DNA of 64,000 nucleotides from Zygnema cylindricum (taxonomy: Eukaryota; Streptophyta; Zygnematophyceae; Zygnematales; Zygnemataceae), in contig JBBHKE010000842.1 in assembly GCA_037447655.1 (NCBI GenBank), positions 1-64,000 of the forward strand, in the 5' to 3' direction. Shown here in pieces: positions 31,718-43,495 of the stretch (positions within the stretch are counted from its first letter, which is position 1; every line of letters starts with the position of its first letter). Position numbers and translations under genes: made by a program. The notes under the pieces are model-generated. The model did not search any database and had not been told where the DNA came from. It saw only the letters and a program-made list of their open reading frames with translations.

Positions 31718-34700
31718 CAGTCTATGGGGAGCAAATGATGCCGTTTTGACCATGTTCTTTGACCATTTTATCGAGGTTAAATTGCATGACTGCAAAAGGC
31801 CACCATCCTTGTGAACATCAACCAAGTAAGTTTGTCTAGGTTTGAATCTTCATGTACATCCAGGTATTACATTGTACGATGCTGCATTTCATTGCTTTCA
31901 TTGCGTGTCCTTATAGATATTTTAAGAGTCATTCAAATACGAGCATGTTGTAAAGTTTAAAACTGTTGGATGGAGTCGGAAGGTGCTCTTTTCTGAGATT
32001 GCAGGGCTTGCTTCCTTTTTTGGCCTTTTTTAACGCCTTGATTATTTGACAGGTGTATCTTGGCCCATTGCTTGTGATGTTAGGGCATCCTCGAAATTGG
32101 TGAATGAGGATATTTGGGTGCACATATGTTGCCTGAGGATTGTGTTTGCTTTTTGTTATACAGTAGTATGACAACAAATATTGTTATTGCTTTTTCACAG
32201 ACGTTATTTTCTATTGTGATTGTATGTGCCAGTCAATTGAGATTCTGTCTATACATACGGCATTATGTCAATTTATTTGTATGTTAGTTTATTTGGGGTG
32301 ATCCACCCTTGAGCAGCTAGCCGCTAGCATTGCAAGAGAAGCACCCCCCCCGCCCAGCTTTAGTTCTAGCAATACATTGGGTATTTTATGAGATCAACCT
32401 CACATGATTGTTCATGTTCATAATTGTTGTTGTAAGACTTGACAATTTGATGAATCCTAAGAAGTTGTACTGTGAAAACTGAATGAACATTTACATGGTT
32501 TTTTCACGAGTCGCCAGGTTTTGGATCCTCGAACGCGTATGGTCTTGTTCAAACTTCTCAATCGCCGCGTGTTCAGTGAGATCCATGGGTGCCTTTCAAC
32601 TGGCAAGGAGGTGGGTGATTACTTTTAGAGTTAAGTTGTCGCTAATGGTTTTTTGTTAGCATATACGTTGATACAACCTGGTCTGTCTTCAGTTACCATG
32701 TAAAGAGGAGGGTTGTTTAATCTGTTTTTAGTTAAATTGTCACTACTGGGTTTGTTAAAATATGTGTCCGTACAACCTGGTTTTTGTTTAGTTTCTATAT
32801 TATCTCTGTTTTAACCTAGATGTTGTTGTTCAAAGTCTACTACGTTTTTTGCAACAAGTAAGTCAGTTGGTTTGGCAGTTAGTTTACATGTAAATTGAAT
32901 TTCTTGTTTTAATTTTCAATTTTCTTTACAGTTTTCTTTCTTTGTGCATATGGGGGGGGGCAGGCTAATGTATATCATGCCACTGCTGATAATGGGGATC
33001 ATAAGGAGCTTGCAATTAAGGTGTACAAGACATCAATTCTTGTATTTAAGTGCGTGCCTCCTTAATTTTATGGAAAATACGAATTCGAGTTGTTGTATCC
33101 AGTCGATGTTGTTTTTGGTCATTTGTTCACAGAGGACTAAACATCTAGGAGTTTTTCACTTCTTTGAGGCATTCAAATCTACCATGCAATCTATGTAAGA
33201 ATTTGTATTATGCTTTTAGAAAAAAAATGACTTTCTTCTTGTTATATTCAACCTGACATTGTCCCTCTCATGACCCAAGTCATTTAACCGACCATTGAGA
33301 TTGTTTTTGTGCTGCAACTACCTATTTGTACGTCCTGGCTGAATGTTCTTGTTTTTATGTGTTTTGCCACAAAAACGCAGAGATCGGGAAAGATATGTAG
33401 AGGGTGATTTCCGTTTTCGACATGGCTACAACAAGCATAATCCTCGGAAGATGGTCAAAACATGGGCTGAAAAGGAGTTCCGTAATTTGTCAAGGTACAC
33501 CGCGACTTGAATATTTGCATCATGAAATATATAGCGTGGGGTTGATGTTTGTGTTACTAATTCTGATTTCGTTCCTAGCAACGCGCTTTTGAACCGCTTC
33601 CAAAATTATCGTGAAGGAAAAAATTAGTAATAGTAACGCTATTTTATTTTATGGAGCCAAGAAAAATCGCACCGAATCAGTGTTATTAACTGTAATATCG
33701 AATAGCAGTGTCGTTTCTGAGGTTTATGCCAGGCACATTGCCGGAAGCAAGCAGAACATTGGACCCATCTGAAACAGCTGACCCTCAATAGACTACCAAA
33801 TTAGCTTCAATTGTTTCTTATCATTCATTTGCCCTTGTGAACACGTCGCATTTCTTGCTTATTGGGATGGGTTAATTTATGATTTGAAGTGGATGACTTT
33901 TGAGAGCAGGTTGTATACTGCTGGAATTCGATGCCCAATCCCTGTGCTTCTTCGACTTCACATCCTAGTCATGACGTTTATTGGTAAGTTGTGTATTTTT
34001 TCCCCTTTGCTGTGGGCATTTGGTGTCTGGAATTTGACTCTGTAAATCAGAGTGTGTGGGCGTTTTCAGCTTTAAAACATCTCTTGAATATGCTCATTCA
34101 CCATTTGTGTTTAGTTCAAATTAAAGAGAAAACGCCCTCGTGTTTCAAATTCTCTCTTTTTTTATTCCATTTTTTCCAATTCTCAACTATCACATTCAAG
34201 CGCATTTGAACAAGGACTTTCCCTGTGTACTTTGTCTTTGCTACCTTATTTCAAGCTACCCCATATTTCTTGAATTGTGTAAAGCATTTTTTTTATCCAA
34301 GTGAGCAATAAAACAGAGTGAAATACACTTATTTCTTCAGAATATGCTAACACATGGACTTTCTAATTTTGTTTTAATCAATATAAACAGGTAGATAATG
34401 TATTTATTTGAATTCAGATTCTTGCATGTGTTTCGTTGTCCCTCCGAATATGTTTCATATTGCCGCTTTTCTTTTCTTTCTTTTTATTTTTATTTTTAAA
34501 GGGACAAGTGGTTGGGGCGCTCCTCGCTTAAAGGATGCGGCGCTATCAGAGGCACGCTTGCGAGAGTGCTATATGGAGGTCAGCCTCTTTTTTCTTTTTG
34601 GAGTATATATATGGTTTTTTTTTTTTTTTCTTTTTAAATTGTCCATGCAGTTTCCTGCTTCTTGGATGGACGTTATATGTCTGATGTTACTCTGTTTTTT

Positions 34701-37700
34701 TAAATTTGCTTGATTGGAAAAATTTAAATCAAAAGAATGCATGGTTGTAAGTAAATGAAAGAACAAAATATTATTTTTTGTATCCTGGATGAATCAATTG
34801 GGTTCATGTGACTTTTCAGGAGATTTTCCCAATTGTGTATGTGGCTTTGATTTTGCTGTTTTGTGCGTATGTCAAACAATTGTGAGGGCATTTGTGTTAT
34901 TTGAACCACCTCCTATTATATTGGTGGCATATTCTTGGAAACTGATTGCTTTCCGCTAATATTGTTCTGTCCTAACAGATTTGTTTGGATTCTGACATGG
35001 CAGTTGGTGGTAATCATGCGTGATATGTACCAAAAATGTCGATTGGTTCATGGAGATCTTAGTGAGTACAACATCCTCTATCATGAGGTAAATTTGAACG
35101 ACTCCTATTTCCCCTCGCTGATTTCGATAACTCTTTAGTACCTTTTCGCAGTGTTGTTGAATTTGGGATTCAGTTTAGCTTTTACTACACCTTGAATCGC
35201 TATTAACGTCCATAACACAAACCTGGTCCCGGTTTTTTCTTAAATAAATAGTAACAAAATTATAACATAGTAATAACAAAATAATGTTATTAATACTAAC
35301 TGTTTTTTTTATTAGCGCTAATTCTTTTTGTGGTTTACCATTGTCCACACCGTTTGGACTAGAGAATTATTAACAGTAAAACAGTGCGCGTACTGATTAT
35401 TTCTTAACGCTAATAGCGATTCATGGTGTACTTGAAGGTTGAACGCATTCGTAAACTTAAAAACTTCCGAGTTCTGACATAATCATATAAGCTTATTGGG
35501 CAAGTTTGGGGGATATTTTTTCTTTCAGGGTCATCTTTGGATCATTGATGTATCACAGTCTGTGGAGTTAGATCATCCACGGGCGTTGGATTTTCTTCGA
35601 GAAGATTGTGTCCATGTGACGGTAAGAAGCTTTTGACATGTTTACGAGGGAAATGGTACACTGACCATCGATTCTAGTTTGGATCATGCTGATTCTAGGC
35701 TTCAACTTTTTAGGCCTATCCTAGAAATACGTAAATATCAAAATGGTTACAATTCCAAAAAACTGTGGGCCAATGACGCAGTTCTTTTTTCTGTTTGCGT
35801 GCTTCGGCGTCTATTATCTTGTTTTTCCATGCATGATATTAATTCTGTGGATGATTCACTGGTCTGAGTTGCTAGCTGAATACGTGGCACTTTTATCTCG
35901 GCAAAAATGTTTGCTCGTTTGTTACCTTCTATTCCTTTCATACCTTTTAGGAAGTTGGTGTCTTATCATTGAGTGAGGGAGCTCTAGATGATTTGGGTTT
36001 ATCCGATATTGAAAGTTTTTACATGGAACAATGTTTAATGCTGAATAAGGAGAAATTGGTTTTTTGAGTGCAGGACTACTTTCGAAAATCAGTTGGTGTC
36101 ATGTCTGTGCGAGAACTTTTTGATTTTGTTACCGATCCTACCTTGACAGACGGCAATATTGACAACTACCTTGAGAAGGTAACAATATTTTAAAAATACG
36201 TTAGGGGAAAGAAATCCTTCGATTTTTCTGGAGGTTGTTCCCAGCCATTTACTCTCTCCTAATGTTTTTGCTATCTATATCATATGGACCATTGAATTTC
36301 GTCGACGAAGTCAGTTAGGGTTTTTTTTTTTGCTTTTTTTCTTGTAGCTGCGAGAAAATTATTTGAAGGCAAAATTTAAAACAAAGATGTTCACTTTACC
36401 AGTATGTACTTAGTCCATGGACATATTACACCACCTTTTGTGTGATTTATTTTTACAATATCATTTTTTTTGTCACCTAATTGTCAGCCCTCGGATCGAT
36501 GTATTGTTTCGCAGAAGATGTTTTTTTTTTCTTTTTTTTTCCGTGGACCAAGTATCCATAACAAAATCTAATTATTTCAAGCAACTTTTTACTACGCAAA
36601 AGTAAACAATCACAAGATGAGGAAGTACATAAGAAGGGAGTGTAGTCACTAAAATAGTTAGTGAATCAGTAGCATTAACACTTTATTCTACTTTCAGAAT
36701 TAACTGCACTGAATTATATTTTGGCACTTGGCTCATTGTGGGCCACTTACCTTAATAGTGTACCAATCTATGATTTTGGGATAAAAGAAACACTCATTTG
36801 AATTAGAGTGAAAACTCTAAAAACGATGTAAAGTGTAGGTTTTTAATTTTATAGAAATATGGGGGGGACATGTGGGGTAAAAATAGATGCAAGAAAAGAT
36901 CGAAAACCGGTCGACAAATGTCACAGCGGAGGAGATGGTGGCCGAAGCGGTTTTTGTCCAGGTATGTCCTTTTTTGCAAGGACTTTTCTCAGTTTTCTTT
37001 TAAATTTTATCAAAAAAAGAGAAAATTCCAGAATTGGTTTTTTTTTTTTCTCAGTTGTGTTTTGTTTATTTTCAGGCGGATGTGACAAAGAGCTTTGTGT
37101 CATAGAGAAGGGATGATAGAGAAGAACTGATGAATCTAAGAGTGTGAGGGGTAGGGGGAGGGGGGGAGGTGAATGGGGGAGGGGAAGGGAGAAGGAGAGT
37201 TGAGAAAAAAGAAAGAAAGAAAAATGGAAGGAAGTTGTTTCTTTTAGAGAATAGTTTCTTGTTGCATTCATTTGCGTGTGTGGATAACAAGTTGCTGGAT
37301 GGAAAATTTAGCGTTGATATAAGAGCAAGCATTTCAAGTGTTTAGATTTTGTTGTATTTTTTTCTTTTTCCACATTTTGTACATCGTTTACTCTTTAATC
37401 TTGCCGGAGATTTAATGTGCTTTCTCTTCACTTTGATGGTTTTTTTGCAGTCGTATATTCCACGAACCCTCGAGGCGGTCATGGATTTTGAAAAAGATAT
37501 TGAACGTATTGCGAGTGGTAAAGATACAGAAGGTATTTATTACCAAACTATTGTGGGACTTAGGGAGGATTTGTCAGGTGTACGACAAGTTCCAGCGATT
37601 CTGGAAAAGGAAAAGAAAAGTAAAAAAAGCGCAGATAAAATTGTAACCAATAAAATAGAATCACCTTTAATAATCGGAAAAGCTTCTGAAAGTTCGGAAG

Positions 37701-38188
37701 GTCAAAAGGAGGCTCAAAATGGTATGCTCGGTAACTCAAAATCAGCACTTTCTCCTCCTCCTCCTCCTCCTCCTAATCCCTTTTACGACTTATCTTCCGT
37801 CTCTTTAGAGGATGTGGAGAAAAATAGAAAAAATGTGAACTTTGACAACACCGATAGTACTGATTTGAGACTAGGAGTCGAGACAAAGATAGGCACAGAT
37901 GATGAAGTTAGGGGTGATGTCGAGGAGGAAGGAGAAGAAAATGAAAGGGAAGTGGGAGAGGATGACAGTGAGGGTGACTTGAGCGGAGAAAGTAGTGAGG
38001 GAAGCAGTGGAGAGGAGGAGGAGAGGGAACAAGGCAGTAGTGTTTTGAGTAAGGAAGAGACTAAGGTAGCCCGGAAGGAGCATAAAAAGAAGGTGAAGGA
38101 AGAGAAACGAGAAGCGAGAAAAACAAAAGTGCCTAAAGCAGTGAAAAGAAAAAAACAAAAGGCGGCTCAAAATAAAGGCAAAAAGTAA
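29042..38188 (+). CDS. RIO1: RIO1-type atypical serine/threonine kinase
   Basis: RIO1 is a conserved kinase/ATPase for cytoplasmic maturation of the 40S ribosomal subunit. Thirteen exons join in phase (736 aa): 29042-29402, 29867-30051, 31542-31667, 32518-32610, 32964-33049, 33381-33494, 33910-33983, 34502-34578, 35004-35087, 35529-35621, 36074-36178, 36887-36961, 37451-38188. The N-terminus is acidic ([14 protein letters not shown]). [20 protein letters not shown] precedes [16 protein letters not shown]. Kinase motifs: STGKEANVYHA (P-loop, about 251-261), AIKVYKTS (Lys274), [13 protein letters not shown] (Asp390), [13 protein letters not shown] (Asp407), [11 protein letters not shown]. The C-terminus [10 protein letters not shown] is followed by an acidic then Lys-rich tail, as in other RIO1 proteins. 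ATG 29042 follows an in-frame stop. Introns host MITEs and junction-derived repeats; the intron 6 donor abuts a MITE. Confidence 0.94.
29540..29880. repeat. ~125-bp tandem repeat in RIO1 intron 1
   Basis: Three diverged units share CATGTTCATCA, AAACCTTT, GTGGTTCT/ATGGTTCT and TTTATTTCCC. Decoy CCCAGACATTGCA near 29781 resembles the real acceptor CCCAG|ACATGGCA at 29866/29867. Confidence 0.75.
30080..30240. repeat. CT-rich minisatellite (TCTCTTTGGTTC-like)
   Basis: About a dozen diverged 12-18-bp units of the form GGTTCTCTCTCTTTA, just downstream of the RIO1 exon 2 donor. Confidence 0.8.
30270..30438. mobile_element. TA-flanked MITE, family A, in RIO1 intron 2
   Basis: Left end TACGCTGCCCATCCCTATCA; right end TCTATTAGTGATGGGCGATGTA. 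Internal TAATGAACTACGTGGCAAGA resembles other family A copies. The rest of intron 2 (30439-31541) shows no coding sequence. Confidence 0.85.
31676..31715. repeat. (CT)n microsatellite after RIO1 exon 3
   Basis: Uninterrupted CT run of about 40 bases, starting 8 bp into RIO1 intron 3. Confidence 0.95.
32602..32830. repeat. ~115-bp tandem duplication at RIO1 exon 4 donor
   Basis: The unit beginning at the exon end (AAGGAG|GTGGGTGATTAC, TTTTAGAGTTAAGTTGTCGC, ACAACCTGG) is repeated downstream as AAGAGGAGGGTTGTTTAATC, TTTTTAGTTAAATTGTCACT, ACAACCTGG. Confidence 0.75.
33496..33712. mobile_element. MITE, family B, at the RIO1 exon 6 donor
   Basis: Left end TACACCGCGACTTGAATATT begins one base after the G of the exon 6 donor (AAG|GTACACC). 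Internal AAATATATAGCGTGGGGTT and GCACCGAATCAGTGTTATTA match the copy at 48963. The right end (near AGCAGTGTCG) is degraded. Confidence 0.75.
35186..35430. mobile_element. TA-flanked MITE, family B, in RIO1 intron 9
   Basis: Left end TACACCTTGAATCGCTATTA; right end CTAATAGCGATTCATGGTGTA. 245 bp, non-coding. Confidence 0.9.
36640..36837. mobile_element. MITE, family A, in RIO1 intron 11
   Basis: Shares CTCATTGTGGGCCACTTAC, TCTATGATTTTGGG and AAAGAAACAC with copies at 45754 and 49210. Right end CTCTAAAAACGATGTAAAGTGTA; left end degraded. Confidence 0.75.
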
Positions 38189-38389
38189 TGAAGGCAAGAA
38201 GTAATAAAGGCAAAAAGTGATTAATGTAAAAAGTGATGAAGGCAAAAAGTAATAAAAGGCAAAAAATGATCTTCGATGGGATTCCTTGATTTGTACAGTC
38301 GTTTTATTTCCTTTTGATGTTTCAGTTCTTGTTAAGGAATGGAAAACATGCTGCATTTGCAAGTATATTGTGAATCCTTATGAAGGTTA

Positions 38390-38567
38390 CCAAGTAATCA
38401 GTATGAGGACCGTTTTAGCGTTAATTATTCTATTTACGGTTCAAATGATGTCGACGATTTTGAACCGCAAAACAAATTCGTGTTAAGAAAAAATCATTTA
38501 GTATTAATAATGCTATTTCGTGTTAGATGGATTATTGTTATTAGCTCTAGTAGCGATTCATGGTGTA
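38390..38567. mobile_element. MITE, family B, downstream of RIO1
   Basis: Right end CTCTAGTAGCGATTCATGGTGTA. Internal TTAAGAAAAAATCATTTAGT and ATTAATAATGCTATTTCGTG match the copy at 49411. Left end degraded. Confidence 0.7.
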
Positions 38568-38779
38568 GAGTTAAGACTTTTACACAGTACAGTTCAGTAT
38601 GGTCTTTCTATTAGTGAAAACTTTTAGTTTCTTATGGTCATAATCCGTGTTGTTACTTTCCAATCAAACACCTCAAATGATCATGTGTTTAAACCTTCAT
38701 GTACCCAGTTTCTCTCTTGCCTGGCTTTTGGGCTTGGCTACTGGTTATAACCATTCTTCCCATTTTTCATTTAATTCAC

Positions 38780-39004
38780 TAACAACGCCTATCGTTATTA
38801 GAGCTGAACATTTTCCGGGCAGTCAAAATCATTTAACTTTGCGAAGGATTGTCAGAATTTTTGTTTTTTCGAGGCAAGCATTCCAAAGGTGGCAGTAATA
38901 CCTTTTGATCACAATGTCCAATTGGATGTTGGAAAGATATCTGACGAGAAAATGAACTTTTGACTGCCTGATTTTTTTTTACAATCTAATAACGATGGGC
39001 GGTA
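38780..39004. mobile_element. TA-type MITE inserted beside a LINE-like tail
   Basis: Left end TAACAACGCCTATCGTTATT; right end CTAATAACGATGGGCGGTA. LINE-like similarity starts about 14 bp downstream. Confidence 0.75.
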
Positions 39005-39017
39005 TACTGCCCTTTGG

Positions 39018-40065
39018 TTTAAGCTTGGCCTCCCTCGTCCACCCTTACTTGGCACTCTCGATTGTTCATGTCATCAAGTTCTTCACTGTGATGGTGCCCA
39101 TTTTCTTCAACATATTATTCCTTCCCGGTGTACTCTATACTGTTTTGCACGATGGTGCCGTCGTTTTTTGAGAAGTTACTTCGACGGATTTATCCTTTGT
39201 GGCTCATGTGGCGAAGCATGTTGATGTGGCAGCAAGTGATGCTGCTAATTGGGCAATTGTATGAATGTGATTTTTCTCTTTATTAGCCATGTAGAAAGCT
39301 GTAGGATTGTGGCAAAAGTGCCATTTTTTGTGCGATTGCTTCGATTACTTGCCAGTAATGCTACTTACCCTATACAAGGAATGAATGTGAATATGTGGGT
39401 TGTGATGTTATGGATGCTTTTATCTTAATTCCGGTTCATATTCTTGATTATTTGGGCGCTGCTTTCGATGGGTTCCTCCTTACATGTGGTCAACGTTCTT
39501 TTGACTGAAGGAACACCGGACCCCTCCCCCTTGTGTCCTCACATTGTTTTATCGCCAACATTTATCGATGGTTTTACAATGTGCACAAGCCTTCATCTTT
39601 CTCCAGTATGATGTTGTGGTTATGGATTGTCGAAATGTTTCGGGTCCCTTAGTGTGCTTAGTCAAGCTTGGGGGATTTGCAACGAGGTTGCTTTTAAGGG
39701 TTTTATTCGTTTTAGGGCTTTGTTGGTGGTTGTTTGGGTTATTGTTCTTAGTGTGTTTTGTATTGTTGTTGTTATTTCGCTCGTTTTCGTGTATTTTGTT
39801 ATTTTACCCTTTTGGGTCTGTGTGTTCCATTTAAGTTTGTTTCCCTTTTTCCTTTTTTCTTTTATGATTGGCTTCCCAGTGTTCTCTGTTTTTAGCCAGT
39901 GAAATAATGATCAAATTGACGTTACTATAAAGTGTGGAGCTCCATGTATGGAGCCTTTGTAGCGCAAATGAAAAACGTTTCTTCCTAGTTCTTTTCGTTA
40001 GTTCCCATGTACTTATATGGTTTACGATCGCGTTTTCTTAATAAATCCCTAACTTTCTTTAGTTT
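39018..40065 (+). pseudogene. Decayed LINE-like element, 3' end
   Basis: Nucleotide similarity to 54670-55575: GCTTGGCCTCCCTCGTCCAC, TTACTTGGC, a GATGGTGCCCAT segment, then TTTTATCGCCAACATTTATC (compare TTTTTATCGTCAACGCTTAT at 55181). The T/G-rich tail has CATGTACTTATATGGTTTAC. The frame is broken repeatedly. 5' truncated. Confidence 0.65.
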
Positions 40066-43000
40066 CTATGTGTTTCCTAAAAAGGAGAACCTCAAGTGAA
40101 AAAGAAAACCTCGTAACTTTTTGACCAAAACAACATATTTTAATGTTGTGTTGGTCTTAGGCGATATGAAGACCATAAGTGACAATGGGTAAACAAAAAT
40201 AGAAATGTATGAAAAGAGATGCGACAAGTGGAGAGATAACCGATGAGCTTTGTAATAAACATTTTGTGGTTAAAAATGGTGGATCGACTGTCGTATGCTT
40301 AAACGTTTAAACGATCTTTAAGCAATTCATACCTTCATAATTCGTAAATTGGTAAATTAGTAAAAAATGGTTAGTTAGGCAGTGATCGTGTAATGTTGTA
40401 AAACTAAATGCCTATCACATTTAAAACAGTTATGGAAAAATTAGAGCTATCAACCAAACTCTTTATTGTTTAAAGAAATATATAAATGTGTTGTTTTCTT
40501 TTATTTTTGCTCTTCTTTTCGTTATTTTCTTTATGCGCTATTTGTGATTATAAAATTTAGGGTGACCTCGCTATAACAATTAAAAAGAAGAAGAAGAAAC
40601 TGAAGAATATCCGAAATGGGTCTTCTTATTTTAAAGAAGATCTCAAAGACCGAAAAGGAAAAAAAGGAACAATGTTAAACAATATTGAAAAAATGAACAA
40701 TAGCTCAAAGAATAAGTTTTATGTGCGAAAACAATTGGAAACGCTATATTATTGTCATTCCGTACAGTACTTGTACTATTAGGTTTCTTTCTCGTAGAGT
40801 AAGCGTACGTTCAGGAGTCACAATGAATACATTAAATATACAATTCAAAAGTTCCAATATCGATGTTGGCTTTTCACTTCTGGGTAGATTGCAAAATGTC
40901 GGTGGTATCGTACCTGTTTTGCTTTGAAGACGTGTTTCGAAACGCGTTTTAATACGCGAAATACGGAACAAAGTTAAAAAATATCAAACGGACGGTGGAG
41001 TTAACCGCGTAATTATGTCGTACGCGTATTAAATACTCGAATATTGTTTAGTTGTTTACCAACGTGGAAATGTGCGGAATTCGCACGAAATTTTCAAACA
41101 CGGTTGGAGATTTTAAGCTTAAAGTACGAACATAGGTTTGAAAACAGGAGGGATCTGATCGGACAAATTTGATCCCGTAGGGCGCTTCCTGTCATCGGAA
41201 AATTGAGGAAAGAAAGCGAATTCGAAAGTACGGTTGTACGAACAACTGATTCCTCTGTGTTCGACATTTACAACTGCTTGTCGGCTTCCCTCAGGAAGAT
41301 ATTGGCGGTTTGTCGGCTCTGGACATAGTGCGCGTGTTCACACCCGGAGTTCAAAGTTGTCGAGAACAGACAAATTGATTGTCCATTGGATTATCACGTG
41401 CGCGCTTGGCTGCGAATGACACCTATCGTTCTTGTCCCTTTGGATCATTGACACGTGTCTTTCATATGACTTATTACAGTTATTAGTAGGCATAGCTTTG
41501 TACGATTGCTAAAATTATAAAACTGTACGAAACTGTGCTTTACTGTACTGTACTGTGCGTTGGCCAATGGATCAAGTGGGCCGTCTAGGTCCTCCTGCGA
41601 CACTTGATGCGACAGACTGCCTTCCTATTCCTGCGACTGTTTGTTGGAGCTCCCCGCGTTAGCAACAACCAGCTACGTGGCATCATCGCAACAAAAGAAG
41701 CGGCTGCATTTATGACTTCAATGTTTTTCCACTTTAGTTTACCAGGTTCAACTACGTTAAACTGTCAGAGAAACGTGTCGGTGCCGTTTTGAATCATCCA
41801 AATCTATGGACAAAAAGTACAGATATTCTGTGTGAATCTGCAGACTGCGCAAAATTGAAAATTCCCATTGTAGAATTTCGCACTAGAAGTATAACACGGA
41901 ATGATTCGCACGGAATGCGGAATCCACAGCGCAGTTTCCGCACTTTTTGAAATTTTGTTTCATAGATCCAAGTCGCTGTCAGTTACAAAAACAAAAAAAA
42001 AAAATGATTGGTAGCCATGGCCATCCAACATGACGTATGTGACCTCTTTTTTATTTCCTGACGTTGTACTTTTCGCCTCGGGAAGGTCGTAGATTTCATG
42101 TCCTGCTTAACAAATTCCTATGTTCCCTAGGATAGCATGACTCTGAAGGTCCCTTTCGAGAAGGCAAAGGCAGTTAACTGTCTCTATTTGTCTGGAAAGT
42201 TTTGTATTGCAGAGAAGTGGTGGACAATATAGGAGCTCTGCAGATTCGTCGGAAAGTGTTGCAGAAGAAACTGCACTGTAGCAGTCGCAGATTATACGGC
42301 AGGTGTCGCACGAAGTGTCGCAGGGTACTGTAGCAGTCGCAGGTTCGCGGAAAGTGTTGCACAAGAGATTATACGATAGCAATCGCACGGTAGCAGTCGC
42401 AGGATTCCTGTCACAAGGTATGGCACCAAAAAGGTGAACGTAATTGCAAAATTAGGGCTTATTTTGGCAAATATAGTGTCTTCTTTGTCCTGCAGGTAAC
42501 GTAATTATTGGAAACTGGTGGAGCTGAAGAGAATCGAGATATTATGTTTAGGGAAATCTTGTTGAAATTGGATTTTACTGAATTTGACAGGAATGAGAAA
42601 ATAAAAAGCTCTTTAGGAGATAGTTGAAGGAGCCTTTTACGTACAAGAAATCACCAGATTCCAGGGAGAGTGATACTTTTAATGCTGGTGACTGAAGGAG
42701 TTGATGAATTTAGAGATGGATTATTTTTAACGTGTTAAAATGGAAGGCAAGATTGGCAATTCGTGCTATTTCAACAGAATTTAGGCATGATTGATTTTTT
42801 TAGAATGGCATGGAATTTTGTTTATTTGGTTCTCTTTGTCTCTTTGTCCTTTGAAAGGAAGGTAGACAAAAAAAGTTAAGTGAAGGGAAGGAAGGGAAAA
42901 AACAAAAGTTTGAAGGTTGAAGAGACTAGCTTGCATTTTTCGTATCAAGGGGAAACAGAAGCAGAAACAAAAAACTCAAAAAGGAAAGAAAAACATAATC

Positions 43001-43305
43001 AGAAGCATACACGTTCTCACTTTTGGTGAAGAGGAAGAAAATTTCAGCAGGTTTAGAAGTCGCTAACTATTAAGATTGCGGTTAGTAGTGCATTGGTTCA
43101 TGAGTATGATAAGGTTTGTTATGTCATTCGAGTAGAATTTTGTATGTCTTTCCTGATTATGTAGTAGCAATTCGTTTTACAGTCAACTGCTTCTTTTAGC
43201 AGTAGAGTGAGAGAGCTGAAGTATGCAGGGAGGTTGTCGGGAAAGGGGGAGGGGAGGGAAGGGGGAGGGGGTGTAGCAAGGTTTTTTTCTTAATGCATAG
43301 GAAGG
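40066..43305. other. Long spacer, no gene recognised
   Basis: AT-rich sequence with many GTAC words (40720-41600). No exon chain or domain was recognised on either strand. 5' exons of the unknown gene downstream could lie in this stretch or in 43.5-44.8 kb. Confidence 0.4.
42225..42410. repeat. ~100-bp imperfect duplication (GTAGCAGTCGCAG)
   Basis: CGGAAAGTGTTGCA recurs near 42250 and 42349, and TGTAGCAGTCGCAG recurs near 42276 and 42330, with a further GGTAGCAGTCGCAGG near 42391. Confidence 0.7.
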
Positions 43306-43495
43306 TACACTGCCCATTGCCGTCAGTGTTAATATTATTAATTTGGTTGTGGATTAGTGTTATTTTTGTCGGAGAGTCATGAAATAGTGTTAGTAACACC
43401 TTTTTGGTGAGCCCTACATTGGTTAGGTCACTTTGCATAAAACTAGTATTATTGATACTACCTTTTTTTTTTACACTATACTGATGGGCAGTGTA
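43306..43495. mobile_element. TA-flanked MITE, 190 bp
   Basis: Left end TACACTGCCCATTGCCGTCA; right end TATACTGATGGGCAGTGTA. Non-coding. A related degraded element probably follows, ending near 43742 (CTAATAGCGATATGTAGTGTA). Confidence 0.85.
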
